Positions 54,308 through 64,000 of a stretch of 64,000 nucleotides of DNA are shown piece after piece. This stretch comes from Protopterus annectens (taxonomy: Eukaryota; Chordata; Ceratodontiformes; Protopteridae), in assembly GCF_019279795.1 (NCBI RefSeq), contig NC_056726.1, positions 1,012,154,107 through 1,012,218,106 of the forward strand, in the 5' to 3' direction. Each line of letters opens with the position of its first letter. The first letter of the stretch is position 1. The position numbers and the translations under genes were made by a program. The notes below the pieces were generated by a model. That model searched no databases, had not been told where the DNA came from, and worked only from the letters and a program-made list of their open reading frames with translations.

Positions 54308-57157
54308 TTCTTGTTCTTCTTTCGGCTGCTCCCGTCAGGGGTCGCCACAGCAGATCAACTGTTCCTATTTCTTCCTGTCCTCTGCATCTTGCTCCGTCAC
54401 ACCAACCACCTGCATGTCCTCTCTCACCACATCCATAAACCTTATCTTAGGCCATCCTCTTTTCCTGTTACCTGGCAGCTTCATCCTTAGCATCCTTTTA
54501 CCAATATACTCTGCATCCCTCCTCAGCACATGTCCAAACCAATGTAATCTTGCCTCTCTGGCTTTGTCTCCAAACCTTCCAACCTGGGCTGACCCTCTAA
54601 TATACTTATTCCTAATCCTGTCCATCCTCGTCTCACCCAGTGCAAATCTTAATATCTTCAACTCTGCCACGTCAAGCTCTGACTCCTGCCTTTTTGTCAA
54701 TGACACTGTCTCCAACCCATATAACATAGCTGGTCTCACTACCCTCTTGTAGACCTTCCCTTTCACTCTTACTGGTAATCGTCTGTCACAAATCACTCCT
54801 AACACTCTTCTCCACCCAGTCCATTCTGCTTGTACTCTCTTCTTCACCTCTCCTCCACACTCACCATTACTTTGAACTCTTGATCCCAAGTATTTAAATT
54901 CATCCACCTTCGCCACCTCTACTCCCTGCATCCTCACCATTCCTCTATCCTCCCTCTCATTCACACACATATATTCTGTCTTAGTCCTGCTGACCTTCAT
55001 TCCTCTTCTCTCTAGAGCATATCTCCACCTCTCCAGGGTCTCCTCCACCTGTTCCCTACTCTCACTACAGATCACAATGTCATCTGCAAACATCATAGTC
55101 CACGGGGACTCCTGTCTGATCTTGTCTGTCAACCTGTCCATCACCATTACAAATGAGAAAGGGCTCAGAGCTGAACCTTGATGTAATCCCACCTCCACCT
55201 TAAACGCATCTCTCACTCCCACTGCAGACCTCACCGCTGTCACACTACCCTCGTACATATCCTGTACCACTCTTACATACTTCTCTGACACTCTCGACTT
55301 CCTCATACAATACTACAACTCCTCTCTAGGCACCCTGTTATATGCTTTCTCTAAATCCACAAAGACACAATGCAATTCCTGACATTCGCTGTACTTCTCC
55401 ATCAACACTCTCAAAGCAAACATCGCATCTGTAGTGCTCTTTCCTGGCATGAAGCCATACTGCTGATCACTAATCATCACCTCCCTTCTTAACCTAGCTT
55501 CCACTACTCTTTCCCATAACTTCATGCTGTGACTGATCAATTTAATCCCTCTGTAGTTACTACAGCTCTGCACATCACCCTTATTTTTAAAAAATCCGTA
55601 CCAAAACACTTTTTCTCCATTCCTCAGGCATCCTCTCACTTTCCAAGATTTCATTAAACAATCTAGTTAAAAACTCCACTGCCATTTCACCTAAACACCT
55701 CCATGCTTTCACAGGTACGTCATCTGGACCAATAGCCTTTCCGTTCTTCATCCTCTTCATAGCTATCCTTACTTTCTCGTTGCTAATCCACTGCACTTCA
55801 TGATTCACTATCCGCACATCATCCAACCTTCTCTCCCTCTCATTCTCTTCATTCATCAACCCCTCAAAGTACTCTTTCCATCTTCTCAACACACTCTCCT
55901 CGCTTGTGAGTACATTTCCCTCATTATCCTTTATCACCCTTACCTGCTGCACATCTTTACTAGCTCGGTCTCTCTGTCTAGCCAATTGGTACAGGTCCTT
56001 TTCTCCCTCCTTAGTGTCCAACCTTTTATACAACTCGTCATACGCTTTATCCTTAGCCTTCGCTACCTCTCTTTGCAATGCACCTCATCTCCTTATACTC
56101 TTGTCTACTTTCTTCATCTCTCTGACAATCCCACTTCTTCTTTGCCAACCTCTTTCTCTGTATACTCTCCTGTACTTCTTCATTCCACCACCAGGTCTCC
56201 TTGTCCTCCTTCCTCTTTCCAGATGTCACACCAAGCACCTTTCTAGCCATCTCTCTTACTAGCTCTGCTGTAGTTACCCAGCTATTTGGTAACTCTTCAC
56301 TGCCACCCAGTGCCTGTCTTAACTCTTCCCTGAACATCACCTCACAATTACCATTTTTCAATTTCCACCATTTGATCCTTGGTGCTGCCCTCACACTCAT
56401 CCTCCTCTTCTTGATCACCAATGTCATCCTACAAACCACCATCCTATGCTGCCTAACTACGCTTTCCCCTGCCACCACTTTACAGTCTTCAATCTCCTTG
56501 AGACTCGCCCTTCTACATAAGATATAATCCACCTGTGTGCATCTTCCTCCACTCTTGTATGTCACTCTATGCTCCTCCCTCTTGTTAAAATACGTATTCA
56601 ACACAGCCTTGTCAATCCTTTTCGCAAAATTCACTACCATCTGACCTTCTGCATTCCTTTGCTTAACACCATACCTACCCATCACTTCCTTATCCCCTCT
56701 GTTCCCTTCACCAACATGCCCACTGAAATCTGCTCCAATCACCAGTCACTCACCCTTGGGTACAGTCATCACCACTTCATCCAACTCACTCCAAAATTTT
56801 TCTTTCTCATCCATCGCACACCCAACTTGTGGGGCATATGCGCTAACAACATTCATCATTACACCTCCAATTTCCAGCTTCATAAACATCACTCTATCCA
56901 ACATTCTTTTCACCTCCAAAACACTCTTAGCATACTGTTCCTTCAGGATAATGCCTACGCCATTTCTCCTCCCATCCACACCATGATAAAACAATTTGAA
57001 CCCGCCTCCGATACACCTAGCCTTGCTCCCCTTCCATCTGGTCTCTTGCACACACAATATACCAACCTTCCTTCGGTCCATCATATCAGCTAGCTCTCTC
57101 CCAATACCAGTCATACTGCCAACATTCAAAGTTCCGACCCTCACTATCACAGTCCTA
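54308..57157 (-). mobile_element. Full-length RTE-clade LINE with 13-bp target duplication
   Basis: GAGCTCTGAGTAC at 54295-54307 and 57158-57170 flanks a 2850-bp element. It has one long ORF, a very short 5' UTR and a short 3' UTR ending CCGAAAGAAGAACAAG. That 3' end, from GCTGTGGCGACCCCTGAC onward, is shared with SINEs R1, R2 and R4. Confidence 0.95.
54365..57150 (-). pseudogene. RTE ORF: APE endonuclease and reverse transcriptase, interrupted
   Basis: From the ATG at 57150: VGTLNVGSMTG, CVQETRWKGSKARCIGGGF, VVSAYAPQVG (endonuclease), a TGA near 56747, then LVIGADFSGHVGEGN and VDYILCRR. A frameshift lies near 56065; the linker follows with GKAIGPDDVP. Another frameshift near 55600 precedes SNYRGIKLISHSMKLWERV, GFMPGKSTTDAMFALRVLME and FVDLEKAYNRVPREEL. 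After a TAG at 55313 come LHQGSALSPFSFVMVMDRLT, MMFADDIVIC and the C-terminal RIRNKYIRGSAQVGRFGDK region. FADD is intact. Such ORFs are often mislabelled craniofacial development protein 2-like in fish annotations. Two stops and two frameshifts make this copy inactive. Confidence 0.93.
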
Positions 57158-57170
57158 GAGCTCTGAGTAC

Positions 57171-58640
57171 ATAGAACTTATTTTTTTCCCTCTAGATTAC
57201 TGCAAGCCATGTCTTGCATCAAAAATGGAGCTAGAAATGCTTTTTCTGAACAGCTGCAGGATTCTTCCCAGTTAATGTTTTCTCTTCACCTTTTCTATTT
57301 TCTTTTCTTTCAGGCTCTCTGAGTTTCTTCTTTGCTGCTATCCAGGTAGTGTACTTGCTAGCCAGTAACTAAATTTACTAAATTCCTGGCCAGTATGTTT
57401 GTTTCTTTTTCACACTGGGACAGCTGAAGTTAAGCTGTTGATCAGTGTGTAGCTATCTTGGAAAGGCCAAGTAAAATGATCCTTGAAAAAATGAACACTT
57501 CAACTATCTCCTGGGCTACAAGCATAAGGGTAAATTTTAAACATATAATGGACAATTTAGATCATTCAATTAACCAACATGCTTTATGGTAGGGGGCGGA
57601 AACTGAAGAAATAGCATGCACATACAGGGGGAACATGCAAACTCCAAGCAGGCACTAAATGGTGGCAAGGATTGACTCCTGGACCCTGGAGCTGTGAAGT
57701 GTCGTTGAACTGCAGGGTTATCCGTGAGTACTTCTGGTATATACAGATAGCAGAAATGGTAGTGTGCATACTACAACGAGTTTAATGACAACTTTCTCTA
57801 GTTCAATCATATCTTTCTTAGTAATAAAGTAACTCTTTGCTTTGTCTTATAATTGCTCATTTCTTGTTTCACATCAAAAAGGATCTTTTGATTTGGCAAT
57901 CTAACCAGATAGCAAATTAAGTAATAAATTATCTAACTAACTAAATGACTGCTTTTGTGACGCCTTGCAAGACAAAACCAATAAAATCAATAACTGCACA
58001 GGTAATTCTCTGCTCTCTATTAAAGCTGCCAGGCTCAGAACAATATTCCAACAATCATCAAAAAAAAATCTAAAAGTCTCAAATTTTTCGACCCTGCACT
58101 CAAAGCTCACTTCCTAAAAAAATAAGCTTTGTCCATGTAACAATAATCCCAGCTAAACCCTGTCCTAAATGGGCAATATCTGTGCCAGACATGCATTACA
58201 TACTACAGTTTATCTTCACAACCTACTCTTATAGTCAATAACTACTATGCATCCTGGACACAGATCTCACATTGTTAAATAAATACTATAGCCCGACAGT
58301 TTGCTGTTATTTGTATGTTATCCTACTCAGCAAATGTTACTCTTTATCTAACAAAATTTGTTTTGCATTGCATGCTAACTATAATTTATTTCTATTATAA
58401 TTCTTTGCATTTGCTCCTTCAATAAAAGTTGCTATATTTATTTTATAAATATTCTCTTTTATTACCTGCAGTTTGATACCTGGGCCTCCACTAAAAAGTT
58501 CTTTGGGGGCCAGGCACACATTCACGAATAACAAAGGCAAATAAAACACAAACAAATACATAATATTTTGACTGTTGTAAGTATAGCTTCATTTGCTATC
58601 CAGCTAATATTGTAATTTCCAGAAGGTAGCGACTTAGATT
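57171..58640. other. Unassigned region with a SINE-like fragment
   Basis: At 57590-57730, minus strand, a tRNA-SINE-like body is visible: on the plus strand, AACATGCAAACTCCAAGCAG and GACCCTGGAGCTGTGAAG recall the body and head of the RTE-tailed SINEs. The rest holds no supported gene. Confidence 0.45.
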
Positions 58641-59022
58641 AGGATTTTTAATGAACAGGTGTCTAGTGACTGAGTTCTTAGTTAACATTTTGGAAGGATA
58701 TGAATACAGAAATTTCACACAACGACCTTTAAGTCATCTGCCTATGTTCACCTGTGTTTTTTATCCTTGTCCAGCCAGATCTCCTTTACTATTGAGGTCA
58801 CCTCCTCTGGTCACTCCACTGACATTCATTGCCCATTATCAACCTGAACTTAATATTTGGCATCACCCCATCGAAAGAACCTTCTCCTTTTGGAGGGGAA
58901 ATTCCTTTCCATAACCATATACTATCATTTAGGCTGGAGACAAGAGTGCCGTGCTGTGGGATGTCATTCTCAAAATGCTTCATCCTTTTGCTTATAAATT
59001 TAACCTCTAACATGGCAACTGA
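58641..59022. other. Unassigned spacer
   Basis: Non-coding sequence before the satellite; open frames on both strands overlap and show no family motif. Confidence 0.5.
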
Positions 59023-60446
59023 CATGCTTGTCTATGCTATACTCCCTCACCAGTGTCTGTTCCCAGGACTTAAGTGCTGCATGACATAAATTCTGTCACC
59101 AGCACATAGGAGCTGCAGTTTTGCTAATACCTAATGCCTGTTTATTAGCTACAATGCTGCATTCTGTGCACACTGTCTGCAGGACATATTACCCATGTGA
59201 CATGCTTGTCTATGCTATACTCCCTCACCAGTGTCTGTTCCCAGGACTTAAGTGCTGCATGACATAAATTCTGTCACCAGCACATAGGAGGTGCAGTTTT
59301 GCTAATACCTAATGCCTGTTTATTAGCTACAATGCTGCATTCTGTGCACACTGTCTGCAGGACATATTACCCATGTGACATGCTTGTCTATGCTATACTC
59401 CCTCACCAGTGTCTGTTCCCAGGACTTAAGTGCTGCATGACATAAATTCTGTCACCAGCACATAGGAGGTGCAGTTTTGCTAATACCTAATGCCTGTTTA
59501 TTAGCTACAATGCTGCATTCTGTGCACACTGTCTGCAGGACATATTACCCATGTGACATGCTTGTCTATGCTATACTCCCTCACCAGTGTCTGTTCCCAG
59601 GACTTAAGTGCTGCATGACATAAATTCTGTCACCAGCACATAGGAGCTGCAGTTTTGCTAATACCTAATGCCTGTTTATTAGCTACAATGCTGCATTCTG
59701 TGCACACTGTCTGCAGGACATATTACCCATGTGACATGCTTGTCTATGCTATACTCCCTCACCAGTGTCTGTTCCCAGGACTTAAGTGCTGCATGACATA
59801 AATTCTGTCACCAGCACATAGGAGCTGCAGTTTTGCTAATACCTAATGCCTGTTTATTAGCTACAATGCTGCATTCTGTGCACACTGTCTGCAGGACATA
59901 TTACCCATGTGACATGCTTGTCTATGCTATACTCCCTCACCAGTGTCTGTTCCCAGGACTTAAGTGCTGCATGACATAAATTCTGTCACCAGCACATAGG
60001 AGCTGCAGTTTTGCTAATACCTAATGCCTGTTTATTAGCTACAATGCTGCATTCTGTGCACACTGTCTGCAGGACATATTACCCATGTGACATGCTTGTC
60101 TATGCTATACTCCCTCACCAGTGTCTGTTCCCAGGACTTAAGTGCTGCATGACATAAATTCTGTCACCAGCACATAGGAGCTGCAGTTTTGCTAATACCT
60201 AATGCCTGTTTATTAGCTACAATGCTGCATTCTGTGCACACTGTCTGCAGGACATATTACCCATGTGACATGCTTGTCTATGCTATACTCCCTCACCAGT
60301 GTCTGTTCCCAGGACTTAAGTGCTGCATGACATAAATTCTGTCACCAGCACATAGGAGTTGCAGTTTTGCTAATACCTAATGCCTGTTTATTAGCTACAA
60401 TGCTGCATTCTGTGCACACTGTCTGCAGGACATATTACCCATGTTG
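59023..60446. repeat. 178-bp satellite, eight tandem units
   Basis: Units start at 59023, 59201, 59379, 59557, 59735, 59913, 60091 and 60269. Each begins CATGCTTGTCTATGCTATAC and ends ATTACCCATGT. They are almost identical; one site (GGAG[C/G/T]TGCAG) differs as C, G, G, C, C, C, C, T along the array. The array ends where CR1-L flanking sequence begins. Confidence 0.98.
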
Positions 60447-60833
60447 TACTCTACATCACATTACACCCCAACAGGCATGAGCTGACAAAAAACTGTCACT
60501 TAGAACTGGGCTGATATTTCAACCCTATAGTGCCTTTTTTTTGGCAATGTCCTGAAGACAGAATTACCACCATAACAGCTACAAGCAAATGAAATCCGAG
60601 GGTTATGCTACTCAATTCTAGAAGTCTAAATCTCAAAATGCACTTGCTTGAAGCACTCCTTAAAATGGGGAACATCGACATCTGTGCGGTGACCGAGACC
60701 TGGTTCAAGGCTCCGGACAGCACCCCAGCACTACCAGGCTATAATTCATACCACAGTTTTCGGCCCCTAAACCTGGACCAAAGCACTAAAGCTGGTGGTG
60801 TCTCCATATTCATAAAGGATATGCACACCTCCA

Positions 60834-61615
60834 AAAACAGGAATGCAGGCAAGAGGGCTTGAGGCACGCACACAGTAGTAGTTTCCAAAGTTTATTCTTC
60901 AGACTTTGCTTCAAACAAACAAGAAAAATAATAAAAAACAGTAACCATAAAGCGCTTTTCGTCTCACCCCTTAGTGAGACTTCATCAGACAGTTGCAACA
61001 AGAATGTTTCAAACAGTATATACAAGTTCAAACCACATCAACTTCCTCCAAGCAAAAGGAAAACCCGCCCCCAAGGTAAGCAGGAATTGTATGCTTCTTT
61101 AAAAATCCAGCTTCTTGTAAAACAAGTATGTATGCAGTAAATATATTTGTATATGTGTAAATATAAACATAGCTCATCAGTTCGAAAACACTCTTGAAAG
61201 ACCTTTTAAAAGTATATTCAGAAATATTTAAAAACCATGCTAACATTAAAACCAATAATTAAGGTAACAGTAAAAAGTGAGAAGTCAAGAATGAAGTGTA
61301 GAACTGAAAACAGTATAAAATAAAATGCCTTACCACTGTGTGAAAAAGTATTAAAATCTTAAATAACTTTCAATAATAGTTAATAATGACAGTTCTAAAA
61401 AGTAGGATGAAGAAATATATAATGAAACACTTGTATTAGCCCCATGTTGTCTGAATTTAAGACCATCAAGCTAAAAAGCTATAAAGACTGGAGCAGAGAA
61501 AACCATCCTGTAAAGGACGTCCGGTGAATATGATAAAAGATGAAATAAGAGTGTACACATTCACATAAACAACTCTAAATGCAAACAAATTCATGTGTAG
61601 ATAACAACTAAGTGA
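60834..61615 (-). mobile_element. 782-bp insertion with 15-bp target duplication, hammerhead-like motif
   Basis: ATATGCACACCTCCA occurs at 60819-60833 and at 61616-61630 and is single-copy CR1 coding sequence, so it is a target duplication. Read on the minus strand, the insert has AT-rich sequence, the motif at 60957-60988, an AATAAAC polyadenylation-like signal near 60888-60895 and the end CCTGCATTCCTGTTTT. It encodes no recognisable protein. It could be a 5'-truncated LINE or Penelope-type end; its family is not settled. Confidence 0.8.
60957..60988 (-). ncRNA. Hammerhead-like ribozyme core (candidate)
   Basis: On the minus strand: CTGATGA, then GTCTCAC paired with GTGAGAC (7 bp, 6-nt loop), then GAAA. 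These are the two conserved strands and stem II of a hammerhead ribozyme. Stem III and the cleavage triplet are not clear (AGCGCT follows), so activity is uncertain. Confidence 0.45.
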
Positions 61616-62669
61616 ATATGCACACCTCCAGACTAGTATCCCAATATAATGCATCACAGATACTTCAAGTACAACTAACACTGGGTAAAACTGCAATCCA
61701 GGTTGTAGCCTGCTATAGATCCCCACCATGTCCCAAGACTCCCACTCCACATTCCTAAACACACTGGAAAATATTAGGGTACAACCAAATACCCTTATAC
61801 TGGGAGACATTAACTACCCCTCCATTAACTGTGAAAATTACTCATGTACCAACACACTTGCTCAACATTTTCTGGAATTCATTAATTCCAATGCCCTGGA
61901 CCAACTCATTCTTACCCCCACCAGGGGTAGAAACATCCTTGACCTGGTCATTACTAACATGGGCAACCGTTGCTCTATACCAGTAATCAACTCCTCCCTG
62001 GTCAGATCTGACCACAAGCTAATAACCATGGATATCCACATCCCACCCTCATCCCCCCTAAAGGAAACCACCGTAAAAAACTTCTCCAAAGCCAGTTTTG
62101 GGCTTCTAAACAAAGAAGTGGCTAACTTCCCAACACCCATGCAAATGGAAAATAGGTGCATGACTGCTGAATCATACACCAATGCACTGTATAAGCACAT
62201 ACACAAGTGCATGGAACAGGCCATGCCAAACAGAACCAAGATGCTTTCCTCCAAAAAAAGGAAGCCAGTCTGGTGGACCCCACCATAAACAAACTCTACA
62301 ACAGAAGGAAAAAAAACTGTTGCAGAAAAGGGTGAAGTCCAAAGACTAGAAAAACACCCTTGTTAGCATCAACAAAAAACTGAGATCCATCATCAAATCT
62401 TCTAAAGCTAGCTATGAAAACAAAATTGCTGCAGATTCTAAAGACAACCACAAGGCATTCTATAGTAATGTCAAAAATCTACATGGTAATACTTAGATCT
62501 GCTCTGAGTTACAGCACAATGGCAATACATATACAGACACAACTGATATTGCCAACATATTGGCCGACAGGTTCAGTGCGAACTTTACCCCCCTTTCACC
62601 CCCTAAAGGGCATATCACAATATCTGAGGAATGCCAAGTCCCTATTATCACGGCTGCACAGGTAAAAAA

Positions 62670-62728
62670 GTACAGTTTTGTACCTACCATAAATGTAGAT
62701 GTTCGAGGATCCCCATTGCTGCAGTCCT
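62670..62728. repeat. DIRS inverted repeat, outer arm
   Basis: 59 bp, the exact or near-exact reverse complement of 63014-63072. It begins right at the junction with CR1-L. Confidence 0.93.
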
Positions 62729-63013
62729 TACTATTGGGTATAGTCCGCATCCAGTCGGCCCGAATACCAGAGTATAAGGCTGACGTCGGTCGAGGCGCGG
62801 ACGCTGCCAGATCGTCAGGGTACTAATGCGCATGACCGACGTCATATCCTCAGTCTTTTCTTGCCCCAGATGTCAGAAGACCCTAAAAAGACAAGGCCCA
62901 AAATACCTGAACCAAAAATATGTACAATATATACAAGAATATATACAAAAATATAAGCATGTAACCTCACCTACACAACCACCCCTAAACACAGAGGGAA
63001 GGAGGGAGGGTAT

Positions 63014-63072
63014 TGGACTGCAGCAATGGGGATCCTCGAACATCTACATTTATGGTAGGTACAAAACTGTAC
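63014..63072. repeat. DIRS inverted repeat, inner arm
   Basis: Partner of 62670-62728, about 70 bp beyond the recombinase stop codon. The 285 bp between the arms include CG-rich sequence (GACGTCGGTCGAGGCGCGGA) unlike the rest of the window. Confidence 0.93.
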
Positions 63073-63145
63073 TATGTTCTTCGTTCCCCATTGCTGCCTT
63101 ACTATTGGGTAGAATCCCAAAGCAGAGGTAAGGGAGGCTGGCAAA

Positions 63146-64000
63146 TCATAAAGAAGCAGGAGCTGACAACATGCCTTGCAAAACAGCTGTGGCAAAACCA
63201 GCCCTAGACTTAGAGTAGATAGGAAGGTGATAATGCTTAGAGAAAGTATGCACTGAACTCCAAGTAGCTGCTTCCAAAATATCCTTAGTCGCCACCCCCC
63301 TTTGAAATGCTGTTGAAGTGGCAGTAGCCCTAGTGGAATGAGGCCTAATCCCAGCTGGAATCTCCTTGCCATGATGGGAATAACAAAATGCAATGCAAAA
63401 GCCAATCCACCTAGAAATAGTTTGTTTTGACACAGGCTTGCCCTGTGAACTCAAAGCAAAAGAAACAAACAACTGCTGAGACTGCCTGAAATCTTTAGTC
63501 CTGCTTAAATAATAACGCAATTGCCTGTGTACATCTAAAGTGTGCAAAATCTTTTCCCCTTTATTTTGGGGTCTGCATAAAAGTAGGCAAATGAATAGTT
63601 TGGTTTAAAGCCACACTAGAAACCACCTTAGGCATAAAGGAAGGATTAGTACGTAATGATACCCTATCCTTATGAAAAATCAAAATGGCTCTACTGCCAT
63701 AAGGGCCTGCAACTCAGACACCCTTCTTGCAGAAGTAATAGCCAACAGAAAAGCAGTCTTCCATGACAAGTATTTCAATTCAGCAGTAGCCGCAGGCTCA
63801 AAAGGTTGTAGAGTAAGTTTTCCAACACAAAATTGAGATCCCAAGCAGGAGTAGGAGCCCTACGTGGGGGTCTTATATTCTTTGCCCTCTAAGAAACTGC
63901 TTGAACAAAGGATGCGAAAACAATGGTGGGTCACAATCATAGTGAGCTGAAATTGCTGCAGCATGAATCTTAATGGAAGAGAAGGACAAACCTTTGTCCA
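63146..64000 (-). pseudogene. DIRS tyrosine recombinase, frameshifted, partial
   Basis: The enzyme joins circular cDNA to target DNA and replaces the integrase in DIRS elements. From the window edge: GLSFSSIKIHAAAISAHYD, HPLFKQFLRGQRI, then ELKYLSWKTAFLLAITSARR (first catalytic Arg near 63730) in changing frames. From 63547 the frame runs LDVHRQLRYYLSRTKDFR, QTISRWIGFCIAFCYS, HSTRATATS (H70, R73 of this piece), ATWSSVHTF (W96) and SKHYHL (Tyr106, the nucleophile). Frameshifts near 63550, 63700 and 63890 inactivate it. Reverse transcriptase would lie beyond 64000. Confidence 0.88.

Larger units (their letters stand above)
60605..62665 (+). pseudogene. CR1 ORF2, endonuclease and linker (copy L)
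   Basis: The N-terminal piece (60605-60833) has ETWFKAPDSTPALPGYNSYH. After the insertion, 61728-62288 gives LILGDINYPSINCENYS (GDFN changed to GDIN), RNILDLVITNMGNR and SDHKLITMDIHIP. The linker to SANFTPLSPPKG and AAQVK near 62660 continues with frameshifts near 62290 and 62500. Cut by two insertions, it is dead. Confidence 0.88.
60515..62669 (+). mobile_element. CR1-clade LINE, copy L, interrupted twice
   Basis: It starts at the end of ORF1 (CCTATAGTGCCTTTTTTT) and continues into ORF2: MLLNSRSLNLKM at 60605. A 782-bp insertion follows, then the endonuclease resumes at 61631 and runs to about 62669, where a DIRS element begins after AAQVK. The reverse transcriptase part is missing from the window. 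Confidence 0.88.
62670..64000 (-). mobile_element. DIRS-like retrotransposon, right end (continues beyond the window)
   Basis: A tyrosine recombinase on the minus strand is followed, toward 62670, by an inverted repeat pair: 62670-62728 and 63014-63072 are reverse complements (59 bp; TACAGTTTTGTACCTACC). A part (CCCCATTGCTGC, TTACTATTGGGTA) also recurs as a direct repeat near 63086-63113. This matches the inverted terminal repeat and internal complementary region of DIRS elements. It interrupts CR1-L. Confidence 0.88.

Noticed and set aside
54215-57093. Plus-strand frames opposite the RTE
   Set aside because: Antisense reading of a purine-rich coding strand gives Leu/Ser/Pro-rich frames without motifs.
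54365-57150. Host gene similar to craniofacial development protein 2
   Set aside because: The frame is an RTE endonuclease/reverse transcriptase flanked by a target duplication; the host-like name is a known annotation error.
59023-60446. CRISPR-like array
   Set aside because: Units are contiguous and 178 bp long with no spacers, and the genome is eukaryotic.
60957-60988. Rho-independent terminator
   Set aside because: The hairpin lies in a eukaryotic repeat, and its flanks match a hammerhead core instead of a U-tract terminator.
1-64000. A multigene defence, secretion or biosynthetic system
   Set aside because: Only one host gene is visible; all other long frames belong to recognised transposon families.

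Overview
The window is vertebrate nuclear DNA. It holds one recognisable host gene, a Toll-like receptor exon at 7091-9790 on the minus strand, in a dense, layered field of transposable elements. The repeat mix is CR1, L1 and RTE LINEs, two tRNA-type SINE groups, Gypsy and DIRS retrotransposons, hAT-like foldback elements, CA/GT microsatellites and a 178-bp satellite. One gene in 64 kb and about a dozen CR1 copies suggest a large, repeat-rich genome. A lungfish, an amphibian such as a caecilian, or a non-teleost fish all fit; the sequence does not settle the species.

Layout. 1-3660: CR1 copy A with an intact 932-codon ORF2. 4190-6937: decayed CR1 copy B carrying a hairpin insertion. 7091-9790: TLR13-like exon ending at a good splice donor inside the TIR domain. 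10165-10785: MIR-like trace and an RTE-tailed SINE. 12780-14460: old CR1 copy C, then long CA repeats. 15600-18700: local duplications, dimeric tRNA-like repeats and CR1 copy D, whose reverse transcriptase motif has become a minisatellite. 19487-24830: CR1 copy E, itself invaded by CR1 pieces F and G. 27650-29285: CR1 copy H carrying a palindromic hAT-like element. 29404-34302: Gmr1-like Gypsy element with a SCAN-like gag and integrase before reverse transcriptase. 35745-47200: one old L1 split by a full-length CR1 (J), a SINE, a Gypsy-type LTR element and an L1 3' end. 47205-51545: CR1 copy K with a second hAT-like element. 54308-57157: full-length but mutated RTE with a 13-bp target duplication. 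59023-60446: eight 178-bp satellite units. 60515-62669: CR1 copy L, interrupted by a 782-bp insertion with a hammerhead-like motif and ended by a DIRS element that runs off the window.

How the parts interact. The host gene stands apart. The other sequences are self-replicating elements and their dependants. One SINE group ends in the 3' end of the RTE in this window, and another ends in the 3' end of the CR1 copies, so each autonomous LINE probably mobilised its own SINE. Most elements are dead; CR1-A ORF2 is the only long uninterrupted transposon reading frame. Insertion order can be read from target duplications and nesting.

No operon-like or defence-like multigene system was found. The most distinctive items are the hAT-like elements with palindromic termini, the Gmr1-like element, the two LINE-SINE pairings, the reverse transcriptase minisatellite and the TLR exon boundary.
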